A DNA stretch of 64,000 bases from Vibrio sp. SS-MA-C1-2. GTDB lineage: Bacteria > Pseudomonadota > Gammaproteobacteria > Enterobacterales > Vibrionaceae. The notes below the pieces were generated by a model that saw nothing but the letters and a program-made list of their open reading frames with translations, was not told the origin of the DNA and did no database searches. Below are positions 7,153 through 16,404 of the stretch, in pieces. Position numbers and translations under genes: made by a program. The first letter of the stretch is position 1; each line of letters opens with the position of its first letter. Location of the stretch: contig NZ_CP090981.1 of NCBI RefSeq assembly GCF_021513135.1, positions 1,116,001 to 1,180,000 of the forward strand, given 5' to 3'.

Positions 7153-10100
7153 ATGAACCGAATAAAAATAGATAAACTATGGCCTGTATTCCCATTACTC
7201 ATACTGCCCACATTTTCCGCCACCGCATTCATGACTGATAACCTATTTCCACAATATATTACCTGTACTGATGATGGTACATCGAATCATAGTCAGTCTG
7301 GCTTATGCCGAGCAAAAGTAAAAGGTGTGGTTCATGTCGAAATAAAAGGCGCTGGTGGCGGGGGAATTGGTTATGGTGGAGGAACAGGTACATTAGGTAG
7401 TCCAACCCTTAATGCCACCGATGTTAATAAAGGAGGGGAAGGCGCGACTGTTAGTGGGTATTTTCTCATAGAGCATAACCAAGTTCTCCGCTATCTCCTT
7501 GGTGAGGGTGGCAAAATGTCTCCAACGACAAAACTTGCTGATTATCGCAGCGAGAGTGGTGGTGAAAAGATTCATCCTAAATTAATTCGAGTTTTAAGAC
7601 GAGGTTCATCGGCGGGAGGGGGAGGCAGTTCTGCAGTGACTATCGATAACTATCTGGCAATGGTCGCAGGGGGAGGCGGTGGAGCGGATAACCAGCTAAA
7701 TCAACATGGTTTAGGTGCTTCAGAAACGAAAGATGGACGAACAGGAGAGAGTCGAGCAACCAGTGATCCGATTGTTAATATTCCAGCTGGACAACAACTA
7801 CCAGTGCGTGGAACTACTCCTGTAGACATTCGTCTTGGCAATATGTTTGGTAATTGGCCTGATGTTGGACCGACTGATGCTCATGGCTATTATCCTTATG
7901 GCGGAGGAGGAGCTGGCGGTTTAGGTGGTGAAGGGGGCGGGCAATCTATTTTTATTTTTGATAGTGGAGGAAATTCAGGCGCTTTTGACTGGGGTGCAGC
8001 TGGAGGTGGCGGAGTTTTCTCTAAGGGGGGGGAAGTGAATGCGTGGGGAGGTTTTAGAACCGATGGAGGCACTCGACCTTTTGCAGCGTCACCTCCTGCC
8101 AGAGGAGGAGGCAAGGCGAGAAAAAACTTTACACCGAATAGCTTAATCACTTCATTTACCGATCCAAACGGCTTATTACCTATCGCTTCTGGTGGTGAAG
8201 GATATACCGATCAGGGGGCGGGTAAAATTGCAGGAGATGGCGGTAGTGGCTTTACTGGTGGAGGCGGTGCAGGGCGCAAACTTGCCGGTGGCGGTGGTGG
8301 ATTTTCTGGTGGAGGTGGCGGGGGTAACTCCTGTGCCAGTGGTGTAGGGCCAAGCGGATCTGTTAATGTTGCGGAAATGAAGAACCGCTGTGAAGACTAT
8401 ACTGGTTATACCTTCTCCGATAATGGTGCTGGAATCATTACTGGGGCTGGTGGCGGTGGTGGTTCTTTTTTCCGTGATAGAGAGACTTATGAATATGATC
8501 AAAAGGATAAGCGCTATTTCGGAATCTTGACTCAAATGATTACGGGTAAAGATGGTCATGGCAGTGAGCCCGCGTCAGATGGTGATGATGGTTACTTTAA
8601 AATTATCTCTTTTTCCGCCTACACTCGAGATTTAGGTGATGCCGCACTCAATTATGGTGAGGTTTCTCACTACTACTATAATCCTCATAATGACCCCCTT
8701 TCTCCTGCGGGTAACTTTCCAACTACCTATTATTTAGGCCAGACATGGGAGCCTGACAAAAATCAACACCATGATGATCAAGCGCTGGGTGATGACCAAG
8801 AGGGAATGGATGATGAAGACAGTTTAAATCATGTTTCAGATTTACTGTTAGGGGATAACCCAGTAACGCTCTCAGTGAGTCAACAAGGTGTACTTAATAT
8901 CTGGATTGATGATAATGGCGATGGGGTTTGGCGACAGGTTATTCGCGATCAACCTGTCAATGCAGGAGAGAATAGCGTGACGATTAATGTCACCAAAGCG
9001 AACTATTCAGATGCCGCTTTGGTACGAGTTCGTTTCTGTTCAATGGTTGATATGTGTAATGAGCCAACAGATCAGGCTCAAGGTAGCCCTGCTGAGAATG
9101 GCGAGGTAGAGGATTACTATTTTCCTATTATTGCGATAACAACGTTATCAGGGTATGTCTTTAATGATAATGGAATAGATGGAGGAACAACGGCTCACAA
9201 TGGTATCAAAAACACGAATGAATCAGGGTTAACTCATTATATTGTTGATCTTTATCGTGATGACGTTTTATTTGCAACGACAAGGAGTGATGGGGCTGGC
9301 TACTATCAATTTGACTTAGAAGGGCGATTGACGGATCAAGCTTTCACAATTAAAGTTCTTCCGCAAAGTAATACCATCGCCATTAGTGAAGCGACGGGTG
9401 TGAACTTCCCTTCAAACAGCATCGTGACAGACAGTGAGATCCCTCTTAATGTTTCATCGGGCGACCAAATTAAAAACATTAACTTTGGTAAAATTTATCA
9501 ACCCTTGTTAACGGCCAATACTCAACAGAATGGCAACCAAGGTGGGACGTTATATATTCCTCATGTTTATACCAACTTTAGCCCAGCAAACGTCACGTTT
9601 TCGATGAATAAAACCTCCAGTGAACAGAATTTTGTAACCACCCTTTATCATGATTCAAACTGTAACGGAAAGTTAGAAGGAACCGAGGTTGAGGTGCCTG
9701 TTGCTGTGCTGATTGATAATCAAGAATACTGTCTGATATCTAAAGTGGATCTGTCGAATGATATTCATTTGGCCGATGAAGTTCATTATCAGATAGCAGC
9801 ATTAAGTGACTTTTTAGACGGTAGCGGTACAGGGCACAGCCAAAGTGACAATAAATCAAATCAAGACCGGATCAATATTGCAGGAACAACCGGAAGTGGT
9901 TTAGTCACCCTAAGAAAAACCGTCAAAAATATCACGCAAAACGGCATAGAAACCACCGATAATAGTGGGAAATCAGGTGATGTGTTGGAGTATCGGCTTT
10001 ACTTCGAGAATGGGACATCAGAATTTATTAAAGACTTAAATATTTATGATTATGTCCCTGAATTCTCTCAATTAGAAGGCGGCGCATCTTGCGATGATCC

Positions 10101-10263
10101 TTATACACCAACAACCGATAATGTCCCTGATACATTGAGTTGCCGTGTGATCCCAGCATCGGTAACAACGGGCTATCAAGGTCAATTAGAGTGGATTATT
10201 GGCGGTAGAATTGAAGCGGGAGAGAAGGGGTACGTGGTTTTCCGAGTGAGGATTGATAATTAA
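7153..10263 (+). CDS. Large secreted glycine-rich surface protein with GEVED and DUF11-like domains
   Basis: A 1036-residue exported protein. A signal peptide covers about residues 1-26. Residues about 60-470 form a glycine-rich domain (VEIKGAGGGG, then several AGGGGGA and GGGGSS blocks) that resembles the ALK/LTK-type glycine-rich domain, in which Gly stretches alternate with beta strands. Residues about 500-665 match the GEVED pattern (LGDAALNYGEVSH, DDEDSL, IWIDDNGDG, NGEVEDYYFP). Residues about 668-765 resemble an SdrD-B/Cna-B repeat (LSGYVFNDNG, GYYQFDLEG). Residues about 915-1036 resemble DUF11 (GDVLEYRLYFENGTSE, VFRVRID). There is no LPXTG, GlyGly-CTERM or outer-membrane barrel at the C-terminus. 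Start is supported by AGAGG six bases upstream. It stands alone among repeats, so is probably accessory; an adhesive or matrix role is only inference. Confidence 0.82.
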   Translation: MNRIKIDKLWPVFPLLILPTFSATAFMTDNLFPQYITCTDDGTSNHSQSGLCRAKVKGVVHVEIKGAGGGGIGYGGGTGTLGSPTLNATDVNKGGEGATVSGYFLIEHNQVLRYLLGEGGKMSPTTKLADYRSESGGEKIHPKLIRVLRRGSSAGGGGSSAVTIDNYLAMVAGGGGGADNQLNQHGLGASETKDGRTGESRATSDPIVNIPAGQQLPVRGTTPVDIRLGNMFGNWPDVGPTDAHGYYPYGGGGAGGLGGEGGGQSIFIFDSGGNSGAFDWGAAGGGGVFSKGGEVNAWGGFRTDGGTRPFAASPPARGGGKARKNFTPNSLITSFTDPNGLLPIASGGEGYTDQGAGKIAGDGGSGFTGGGGAGRKLAGGGGGFSGGGGGGNSCASGVGPSGSVNVAEMKNRCEDYTGYTFSDNGAGIITGAGGGGGSFFRDRETYEYDQKDKRYFGILTQMITGKDGHGSEPASDGDDGYFKIISFSAYTRDLGDAALNYGEVSHYYYNPHNDPLSPAGNFPTTYYLGQTWEPDKNQHHDDQALGDDQEGMDDEDSLNHVSDLLLGDNPVTLSVSQQGVLNIWIDDNGDGVWRQVIRDQPVNAGENSVTINVTKANYSDAALVRVRFCSMVDMCNEPTDQAQGSPAENGEVEDYYFPIIAITTLSGYVFNDNGIDGGTTAHNGIKNTNESGLTHYIVDLYRDDVLFATTRSDGAGYYQFDLEGRLTDQAFTIKVLPQSNTIAISEATGVNFPSNSIVTDSEIPLNVSSGDQIKNINFGKIYQPLLTANTQQNGNQGGTLYIPHVYTNFSPANVTFSMNKTSSEQNFVTTLYHDSNCNGKLEGTEVEVPVAVLIDNQEYCLISKVDLSNDIHLADEVHYQIAALSDFLDGSGTGHSQSDNKSNQDRINIAGTTGSGLVTLRKTVKNITQNGIETTDNSGKSGDVLEYRLYFENGTSEFIKDLNIYDYVPEFSQLEGGASCDDPYTPTTDNVPDTLSCRVIPASVTTGYQGQLEWIIGGRIEAGEKGYVVFRVRIDN

Positions 10264-10330
10264 TGACAGTGCTAACTAAGTGAAAACAGTAAATAAAAGG
10301 AAATGATAAGTAAAAGAAAACGTTAAGTGA

Positions 10331-10361
10331 AAAAATGGCCTCACGATAAGATCGCGAGGCC
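10331..10361 (-). terminator. Rho-independent terminator of the metNIQ operon
   Basis: GGCCTC...GAGGCC extended by CGAT/ATCG gives a strong stem; on the minus strand it is followed by ATTTTTTC. It lies about 50 bases after the metQ stop. Confidence 0.82.
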
Positions 10362-10412
10362 GTTATTGATTATCTATTCTGGGCGTTATTACTGTTTAGT
10401 CACGGTAAATTA

Positions 10413-11225
10413 TTACCAGCCTTTTACTGCGCCACCATCAAAGATCTTTTTCGCTGCTTCAGCAACTTCATCCGTTTGGTACGCTTTGATGAACGTCTGA
10501 ACATTCTCAGCATTGACGTTATCTTCACGAGCAACAATTAAGTTAACGTAAGGAGACTCTTTGCTCTCAACGAAGATACCATCACGCTCTGGCGTTAAGT
10601 TGATGCTGCTTGCGTAAGTGGTGTTGATAATTGCTAGTTCTACATCATCCAATGAGCGAGGAAGCTGTGGCGCTTCTAATTCTACAATTTGGTAATCATT
10701 TGGATTTTTAACAATATCCAGTACCGTTGCTTGGATACCCGCACCCTCTTTAAGACCAATTAAGCCTTGAGCTTCAAGAAGTACCAGTGAACGGCCAAGA
10801 TTAGTTGGATCATTAGGAACCGCAATTTGTGCGCCTGCTTGTAGTTCATCAAGAGATTTAATCTTACTTGAGTAAGCTGCGATTGGGTAAACAAAGGTAT
10901 TTCCAGCAATAGCAAATTTATAACCACGATCTTTGATCTGCTGATCAAGGTATGGTTTGTGTTGGAAGGCATTAATATCGATAGAACCTTCGTCTAGCGC
11001 GGCATTCGGTGAGATATAATCTGTAAATGTGATTAACTCTACATCTAAGTTATATTGCTCTTTTGCAACTTTAACCGCCACTTCTGCCACCTGTGCTTCA
11101 GCGCCTGCAATTACACCCAATTTTAACACTGAGTTTTTCTCTGCTTCTTTCTCGCCACAACCTGCAAGTAGAACCGTTGTTGCTAATGCGGCAATGCTAA
11201 TAAGTTTCTTTAAGCCTAATTTCAT
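10413..11225 (-). CDS. metQ: Methionine ABC transporter substrate-binding lipoprotein MetQ
   Basis: Periplasmic methionine-binding lipoprotein of the NlpA/MetQ family, 270 residues. The lipobox is LLAGC with the lipidated cysteine at residue 23. The mature part carries family motifs such as KLGVIAGAEAQVAEVA, ALDEGSIDINAFQHKPYLD and IAVPNDPTNLGRSL. The start is set at MKLGLKK, with GGAGAAA seven bases upstream, rather than an ATG 12 codons earlier. It is the last gene of metN-metI-metQ; a 124-base gap separates it from metI, and a terminator follows. The operon is expected to be repressed by MetJ with S-adenosylmethionine through the operator upstream of metN. Confidence 0.95.
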   Translation of the reverse strand: MKLGLKKLISIAALATTVLLAGCGEKEAEKNSVLKLGVIAGAEAQVAEVAVKVAKEQYNLDVELITFTDYISPNAALDEGSIDINAFQHKPYLDQQIKDRGYKFAIAGNTFVYPIAAYSSKIKSLDELQAGAQIAVPNDPTNLGRSLVLLEAQGLIGLKEGAGIQATVLDIVKNPNDYQIVELEAPQLPRSLDDVELAIINTTYASSINLTPERDGIFVESKESPYVNLIVAREDNVNAENVQTFIKAYQTDEVAEAAKKIFDGGAVKGW

Positions 11226-11349
11226 CGTATTTCTCCATAATGTTGACTGACTAGGTGTCAAATCTATTAAATCTGTTTGTTATTACGTTTAATTTTCAAC
11301 TGTTTCAGTGGGATATTAGCCACTGATCATATTTATTGATGCTTATTTT

Positions 11350-12036
11350 TTATCTGTAATCGTATTTCTTAACGAAGTGATCACCCACGGATTGAATAAT
11401 TTGTACAAGGATAACCAGCATCACAATGGTAATTGCCATCACGGTGCCATCAAAGCGCTGATAACCATAGCGGATACCAACATCCCCTAAACCACCACCA
11501 CCAACAGCTCCCGCCATTGCTGAATAACTCACTAACGTCACAAGGGTAATGGTGACGCCGTTTAAAATGCCCGGTAGAGCTTCTGGTAGTAAGACTTTAG
11601 TAATTATCTGTTTCGGTTTAGCACCCATTGCTTGAGCGGCTTCAACTAAACCATTTGGCACTTCTAATAGTGCGCCTTCGACTAAGCGAGCAATAAAAGG
11701 AATCGCACCAATAGTGAGAGGAACAATGGCGGCTGCTGTACCAATTGAACTGCCAACAATTAAACGAGTAAATGGAATAATCGCCACCATTAAAATAATA
11801 AATGGAATCGAGCGACCGGTATTAACGACCGCACCAAGCATTTTATTTAATGTTTTATTTTCAAGTAAGCCACGTTTTTTCGTGGTGTGTAGAATCACGC
11901 CAATTGGAATACCAAATAGAAAACCGATAATACCTGATGAGAAAACCATCACTAATGTATCGATTAATGCATCGATAAGTAGCGCAACAAGGCGTTCATT
12001 ATTCATCCACCATTCAGTGATTAAATTAAGAGACAT
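11350..12036 (-). CDS. metI: Methionine ABC transporter permease MetI
   Basis: Inner-membrane permease of the MetNIQ D/L-methionine importer, 228 residues with five predicted hydrophobic segments. The cytoplasmic coupling (EAA-type) loop is [17 protein letters not shown], the site contacting MetN. The start [10 protein letters not shown] follows GGAGGT by eight bases and overlaps the 3' end of metN by 11 bases, indicating translational coupling; a further upstream in-frame ATG inside metN is unlikely. Length and topology are normal for MetI. Confidence 0.94.
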   Translation of the reverse strand: MSLNLITEWWMNNERLVALLIDALIDTLVMVFSSGIIGFLFGIPIGVILHTTKKRGLLENKTLNKMLGAVVNTGRSIPFIILMVAIIPFTRLIVGSSIGTAAAIVPLTIGAIPFIARLVEGALLEVPNGLVEAAQAMGAKPKQIITKVLLPEALPGILNGVTITLVTLVSYSAMAGAVGGGGLGDVGIRYGYQRFDGTVMAITIVMLVILVQIIQSVGDHFVKKYDYR

Positions 12037-13060
12037 AGCCGAGTACCTCCACTTGTACTTTATGTTGACGTAAGAAATCGATCGCTTGTTCAAATGACTG
12101 CTGAGTACCAAAAAACTCCGCTAACATAATGCCGAACTTGGTGCCGCCAGCGTAATCCATATTTGAACTTAAAATACTAATGTCGATATTAAACTCTCGT
12201 GCAACTTGGCTTATTAATGGCGCATCCACTGACGCACCAGTAAACTCTAATCTCACTAATGGGTAGCTTTGAGGAATATACTCTCCAGAAAGACGGTTAA
12301 GATAATCATCTGGAACAGAAAGATCCAAGGTAGAGCGAATAAACTCTTTTGCTAGTGCCGTTTTAGGGTGAGCAAAGATTTCACTCACCGCCCCTTTTTC
12401 GACCAACTCACCGCCACCAATAATAGCAACTTCATGACAGATACGTTTAATCACTTCCATCTCATGGGTGATGATCAAGATAGTAATGTTCAGTTCTTGG
12501 TTAATTTTCTTTAGCAGTCTCAAAATGGATTGAGTGGTTGCGGGATCAAGTGCGCTGGTGGCTTCATCACAAAGCAGAACTTTCGGTTCACACGCCAATG
12601 CACGAGCGATGGCAACACGCTGTTTTTGTCCACCACTTAAATTTGCTGGATAAACATCACGCTTATCTGAGAGACCAACTAATTCAAGCAGAGAAGTTAC
12701 ACGCTTTTCAATGGTCTCTTTTGGCATATTTGCCAGCTCTAATGGTAATGCGATATTGTCAAAAACGGTACGAGAAGAGAGAAGATTAAAATGTTGGAAT
12801 ATCATCCCGATTTTGCGACGAGCAAGGGTTAACTCTTGAGAAGAGAGTCTCATTAAGTTAGTACCATCAACGATGACATCACCACTTGTCGGGCGTTCTA
12901 GTAAATTAACACAACGGATTAATGTACTTTTACCTGCACCCGAAGAGCCGATAACACCAAAAATCGTGCCTTCAGCAATCGTGAGATTAATATCACGAAG
13001 AGCATGGATTTGTTGCTCCCCTTGATCAAAAATTTTATTTACAGCTCCAATCGAGATCAT
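12026..13060 (-). CDS. metN: Methionine ABC transporter ATP-binding protein MetN
   Basis: ATPase of the methionine importer, 344 residues. Walker [10 protein letters not shown] is at residues 38-46, the ABC signature LSGGQKQR at 141-148, Walker [13 protein letters not shown] at 161-172, and the H-loop ITHEME near 200. The C-terminal part (about 265-340) is the NIL ligand-binding domain that gives methionine feedback inhibition in this family. First gene of metNIQ. Its promoter region is unusual: an ERIC element sits between the gene and the MetJ operator, so the leader would be about 270 bases or the promoter lies inside the repeat. Confidence 0.95.
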   Translation of the reverse strand: MISIGAVNKIFDQGEQQIHALRDINLTIAEGTIFGVIGSSGAGKSTLIRCVNLLERPTSGDVIVDGTNLMRLSSQELTLARRKIGMIFQHFNLLSSRTVFDNIALPLELANMPKETIEKRVTSLLELVGLSDKRDVYPANLSGGQKQRVAIARALACEPKVLLCDEATSALDPATTQSILRLLKKINQELNITILIITHEMEVIKRICHEVAIIGGGELVEKGAVSEIFAHPKTALAKEFIRSTLDLSVPDDYLNRLSGEYIPQSYPLVRLEFTGASVDAPLISQVAREFNIDISILSSNMDYAGGTKFGIMLAEFFGTQQSFEQAIDFLRQHKVQVEVLGYVS

Positions 13061-13095
13061 CGCTTACCCTAATTCTTATTATTATTGTTATCTAT

Positions 13096-13223
13096 TATAC
13101 CCTTCATACTTGAAGTCGCTAGGTTGTTGGCTGCACTCGTTCGCCCCAATCATATAGTCCCCCTATACTCATGGGGCCTCACTCACTTGCCGCCTACTAG
13201 CAACTCCAATTATTTTAGGTATA
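13096..13223. repeat. ERIC/IRU-type repeat, full length, copy 5
   Basis: 128 bases with TATACCCTTCATACTTGAAG at one end and TTATTTTAGGTATA at the other, plus GCACTCGTTCGCCCCAATC and GGGGCCTCACTCACTTGCCG inside. It lies between metN and its presumed MetJ operator. Confidence 0.92.
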
Positions 13224-13315
13224 TATTGTCGCTGTTTATAACACTAATGATTGTTGCATTAATGATAACGGCTCGACGTTTCCGTAAATAGATTGTGTTT
13301 ATGTTCTGGATGTTA

Positions 13316-13361
13316 AGGAGTCTAGACGTCTAAGTCAACTATTTTTTACGTCTAGACGTCT
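13316..13361. promoter_or_regulatory. MetJ operator (two pairs of met boxes)
   Basis: Two perfect AGACGTCT met boxes at 13324-13331 and 13354-13361, each preceded by an imperfect octamer (AGGAGTCT and TTACGTCT), with about 30 bases between pairs. This is the standard tandem architecture bound by MetJ-SAM. It lies in the metN/gmhB divergent region and most likely controls metNIQ. Confidence 0.85.
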
Positions 13362-13474
13362 AAACGGGGATAGATCGGAGCAGTTGAAATCGCGATTTTA
13401 AATGAAAAGAGAATTAGCCGTTAAGAGTTGATATACTCATAAGATAATAGAATTAATTATCTTAAGGCTAAACT

Positions 13475-14023
13475 GTGTCTAATCCTGCAATTTTTATCGA
13501 TCGTGATGGCGTCATTAATGTTGACCATGGCTATGTGCATACTGTGGATCAATTTGAGTATATTGATGGTGTCTTTGAAGCGTGTAAAAAGCTAAAAGAG
13601 ATGGGTTATCTCTTAGTTTTAGTGACTAACCAGTCGGGGATTGCACGAGGTATGTTCACCGAAGATCAGTTTATGACATTAACGGAATGGATGGATTGGA
13701 ATTTCGCTGACAAAGGCGTGGATTTTGATGGTATCTATTACTGTCCACATCACCCTGACGGTTCAGTTGCACAATATAGCCAAACCTGTGATTGTCGTAA
13801 ACCAAACCCAGGTATGCTGCTATCGGCACAATCATTTTTAGATATCGATATGGACAAATCGGTCATGATTGGTGATAAAGCCGATGATATGCGCGCAGCT
13901 CAGGCGGCAAATGTCGGTACTCGAATCCTAGTTCGTACAGGAAAAGCGGTAACAGAAGAGGGTGAAGCGCTAGCTACTGCAGTGGTTGACAGTATTGTTG
14001 ATGTTGCTGGGCAATTAAAATAA
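13475..14023 (+). CDS. gmhB: D-glycero-beta-D-manno-heptose 1,7-bisphosphate 7-phosphatase GmhB
   Basis: HAD-superfamily phosphatase that makes heptose 1-phosphate in ADP-heptose synthesis for the LPS inner core; cytosolic. 182 residues. The catalytic DxD motif IDRDG gives D9 and D11; motif II is TNQSG at 51-55; the structural zinc ligands are C90, H92, C105 and C107 (CPHHPDG...CDC); motif IV is IGDKADD at 132-138. The start is a GTG, 8 bases after AAGG. It is divergent from metNIQ, as in E. coli, where gmhB also precedes an rRNA operon. The partner isomerase gmhA lies 41 kb away in this window. Confidence 0.95.
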   Translation: MSNPAIFIDRDGVINVDHGYVHTVDQFEYIDGVFEACKKLKEMGYLLVLVTNQSGIARGMFTEDQFMTLTEWMDWNFADKGVDFDGIYYCPHHPDGSVAQYSQTCDCRKPNPGMLLSAQSFLDIDMDKSVMIGDKADDMRAAQAANVGTRILVRTGKAVTEEGEALATAVVDSIVDVAGQLK

Positions 14024-14048
14024 TCGACGTTTATCTCTGATAAAGATT

Positions 14049-14101
14049 AGCCATGATGTTGACTCAATCATATGATTGTTATCGATATTGTGGCTTTTTT
14101 A
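14049..14101 (+). terminator. Probable terminator after gmhB
   Basis: AGCCA...TGGCT with an internal CAATCATATGATTG dyad, followed by six Ts, starting about 25 bases after the gmhB stop. Confidence 0.5.
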
Positions 14102-14162
14102 TGCGATAAAAGAGGAAAAGCAAAAAAGATCAACAATAGACCACTAGAATGAATAGATGTAA

Positions 14163-14192
14163 TTGATTTTTCTCATGCTATTTATTTTATAT
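14163..14192 (+). promoter_or_regulatory. Candidate sigma70 promoter of the peptide ABC operon
   Basis: TTGATT and TTATAT separated by 18 bases, about 50 bases upstream of the first permease gene. Confidence 0.35.
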
Positions 14193-14240
14193 CAGCAATT
14201 TTTGTTGATACTTTGCATTCAGGAAGGAGCCTAATCAGAG

Positions 14241-15269
14241 ATGCAAGCTTATCTAGTTCGCCGACTGTTGTTGGTGATTCCAACATTTATTGGGATTACA
14301 TTGCTGGTTTTTGCGATGACACGTTTTGTGCCCGGTGGTCCGGTGGAGCGAATGTTACTCGCCGCTCAAATGCAAAGTGCAGACAGCCAATCGAGTTCTT
14401 TTAGCAGCCCATCAAATAGCCAAAGTGCCCTTTCTGAAGATCAACTTGCCGAACTTAATGCATTTTATGGTCTAGATAAACCCATTATCCCTGCCTATAT
14501 CGATTGGATTAGTAAATTGGTTAAGTTTGATTTTGGTGAATCGACACGATATTACGAACCCGTTATTGATATGATCGCAGAACGACTGCCGATCTCGCTT
14601 TTCTATGGTTTTACGACTTTCTTTATCAGTTATTTGATCTCAATTCCTCTTGGTTACTTTAAAGCGTTGCGACACAGTGGCTCATTTGATGCGATCTCGT
14701 CGATCTTTATTTTTATCGGTTTTGCACTGCCCGGTTATGTCGTCGGCGTTCTATTAATTAGTTACTTCTCTTATCAATTAGAGTGGTTTCCGATGGGTGG
14801 GTTTGTTGGGGATGATTTTGATTACCTCTCGACATTTGAGCAAGTTAAAAATCTACTTTGGCACAGTATCTTGCCGCTGATCTGTTATCTGTTGGGGGAT
14901 TTTGCCCTCTTAACCATGACGATGAAAAATAATTTAATGGAAAACCTCGCCGCAGATTATGTTCGAACTGCGCTAGCTAAAGGTTTGCCTTTTTCTTTAG
15001 CGGTTCGTCGTCACGCATTGCGTAATAGTTTAATTCCTATCGCTAGCCATTTTGGTAATTCTTTAATGTTCTTTATGAGCGGCTCTTTCTTAATCGAAGT
15101 TATTTTTGATATCGATGGTATTGGCTTATTGGCGTATGAATCGATTATGGAACGTGATTACCCGGTGGTGATGGGGATTTTAGCCATCAATGCGGTGATG
15201 TTAATGATAGGAAATATTTTGTCAGATATCTGTGTCGCCTTGGTTGATCCGCGCGTTAAGTTTTCATAA
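14241..15269 (+). CDS. Peptide ABC transporter permease, YejB-like
   Basis: First inner-membrane permease of a peptide importer, 342 residues, DppB/OppB family with closest resemblance to YejB. It opens with the family signature YLVRRLLLVIPTFIGITLLVF and VPGGPVE, and has the coupling loop YVRTALAKGLPFSLAVRRHALRN-type segment near residues 235-258. Residues about 48-66 are a Ser/Gln-rich insert. AGGAAGGAG lies 11 bases upstream of the ATG. It heads a five-gene operon (permease, permease, binding protein, two ATPases). The substrate is probably a peptide but is not defined; Yej systems import peptides including microcin C in E. coli. Confidence 0.88.
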   Translation: MQAYLVRRLLLVIPTFIGITLLVFAMTRFVPGGPVERMLLAAQMQSADSQSSSFSSPSNSQSALSEDQLAELNAFYGLDKPIIPAYIDWISKLVKFDFGESTRYYEPVIDMIAERLPISLFYGFTTFFISYLISIPLGYFKALRHSGSFDAISSIFIFIGFALPGYVVGVLLISYFSYQLEWFPMGGFVGDDFDYLSTFEQVKNLLWHSILPLICYLLGDFALLTMTMKNNLMENLAADYVRTALAKGLPFSLAVRRHALRNSLIPIASHFGNSLMFFMSGSFLIEVIFDIDGIGLLAYESIMERDYPVVMGILAINAVMLMIGNILSDICVALVDPRVKFS

Positions 15270-15281
15270 TAGGGATAAAAC

Positions 15282-16322
15282 ATGAAACTGAATCCATTAA
15301 CCCTCAAGAAAATTAACCGCTTTAAGAGCATTCGCCGTGGCTATTGGTCTTTTATTTTATTATCGCTATTAATTGTCCTTTCACTGTTTGCTGAACTGTT
15401 TGTCAATAGCCGTGCGCTGGTGGTGAAATACAATCAACAGTGGTTTTTTCCCACTTATAGTGATGTCTATCTCGGAACAGATTTTGGTTATGACTATCAA
15501 TCTGAAGTGAATTATCGAGAGTTAGCAAAAAAGTTAAATCAAGAATCAAATGACGGATTTGTCTTGATGCCGTTAGTGCCATGGAATCCTTATCAACAAG
15601 ATTTTAATGGTGACTTTCCTCCGACAGCTCCCGATGCAAAAGCCAAACATTACCTAGGGACAGACACCATTGGGCGAGATATTTTAGCCCGTTTGATTTA
15701 TGGCTTCCGTATTGCGATTGCATTTGCAGTGTTAACCATGGCGATCTCCTATTTAATTGGGGTGACAATTGGCTCTGCCATGGGATTTTTTGGTGGTAAG
15801 TTTGATCTCTTTTTTCAGCGTTTTATCGAAGTGTGGTCGATGGTGCCATTTCTCTATGTGATTATGATTTTAGTCTCGATTATGCAGCCGACGTTTATGT
15901 TATTCGTACTGATTAATGTGCTGTTTGGTTGGATGGGAATGACATGGTATATGCGAACCATGACCTACAAAGAGAAAGCACGAGAATATGTGATGGCAGC
16001 GAAAGCAATCGGTGCATCGAGTTTTCGGATTATTTTTAAACATATTTTACCTAATACGGCAGTCATGATTTTGACCTTAGCGCCATTTACCTTAGTGGCA
16101 AATATCTCGGCATTAACGGCATTAGATTACTTAGGGTTAGGTTTGATGCCACCGACACCCAGTTGGGGAGAGCTGTTGCAACAAGGCAAATCCAATTTAG
16201 ATTCACCGTGGATTGTTAGCTCGGTGGTTGCGGCAATCATTTTAGTATTAATGATGGTGACATTTATTGGTGAAGCGCTGCGTGAAGCTTTCGATCCCAA
16301 AAGGTATACCCGCTATCAATAA
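15282..16322 (+). CDS. Peptide ABC transporter permease, YejE-like
   Basis: Second permease, 346 residues, of the DppC/OppC/YejE family. An N-terminal segment (residues about 20-40) precedes a long periplasmic region (about 45-130), which is typical of YejE. The sequence then shows HYLGTDTIGRDILARLIYG near 125-145 and the coupling loop REYVMAAKAIGASSFRIIF near 235-253. The gene begins 12 bases after the first permease, so the pair is co-transcribed and the products should form the heterodimeric channel. Confidence 0.88.
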   Translation: MKLNPLTLKKINRFKSIRRGYWSFILLSLLIVLSLFAELFVNSRALVVKYNQQWFFPTYSDVYLGTDFGYDYQSEVNYRELAKKLNQESNDGFVLMPLVPWNPYQQDFNGDFPPTAPDAKAKHYLGTDTIGRDILARLIYGFRIAIAFAVLTMAISYLIGVTIGSAMGFFGGKFDLFFQRFIEVWSMVPFLYVIMILVSIMQPTFMLFVLINVLFGWMGMTWYMRTMTYKEKAREYVMAAKAIGASSFRIIFKHILPNTAVMILTLAPFTLVANISALTALDYLGLGLMPPTPSWGELLQQGKSNLDSPWIVSSVVAAIILVLMMVTFIGEALREAFDPKRYTRYQ

Positions 16323-16404
16323 TCTATTATCAATACTCAATCGATAAAACAGTGAAATATATTCAACAATCGGTCTTGATAAGTAAAACAGCAAGGAGAG
16401 TAGA

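Noticed and set aside
7896-8150. Minus-strand proline-rich ORF
   Set aside because: It is the antisense of GGT/GGC glycine codons in the large secreted protein; no ribosome-binding site.
13085-13291. Plus-strand 68-codon ORF upstream of metN
   Set aside because: Mostly ERIC sequence; starts just before the repeat and has no conserved features.
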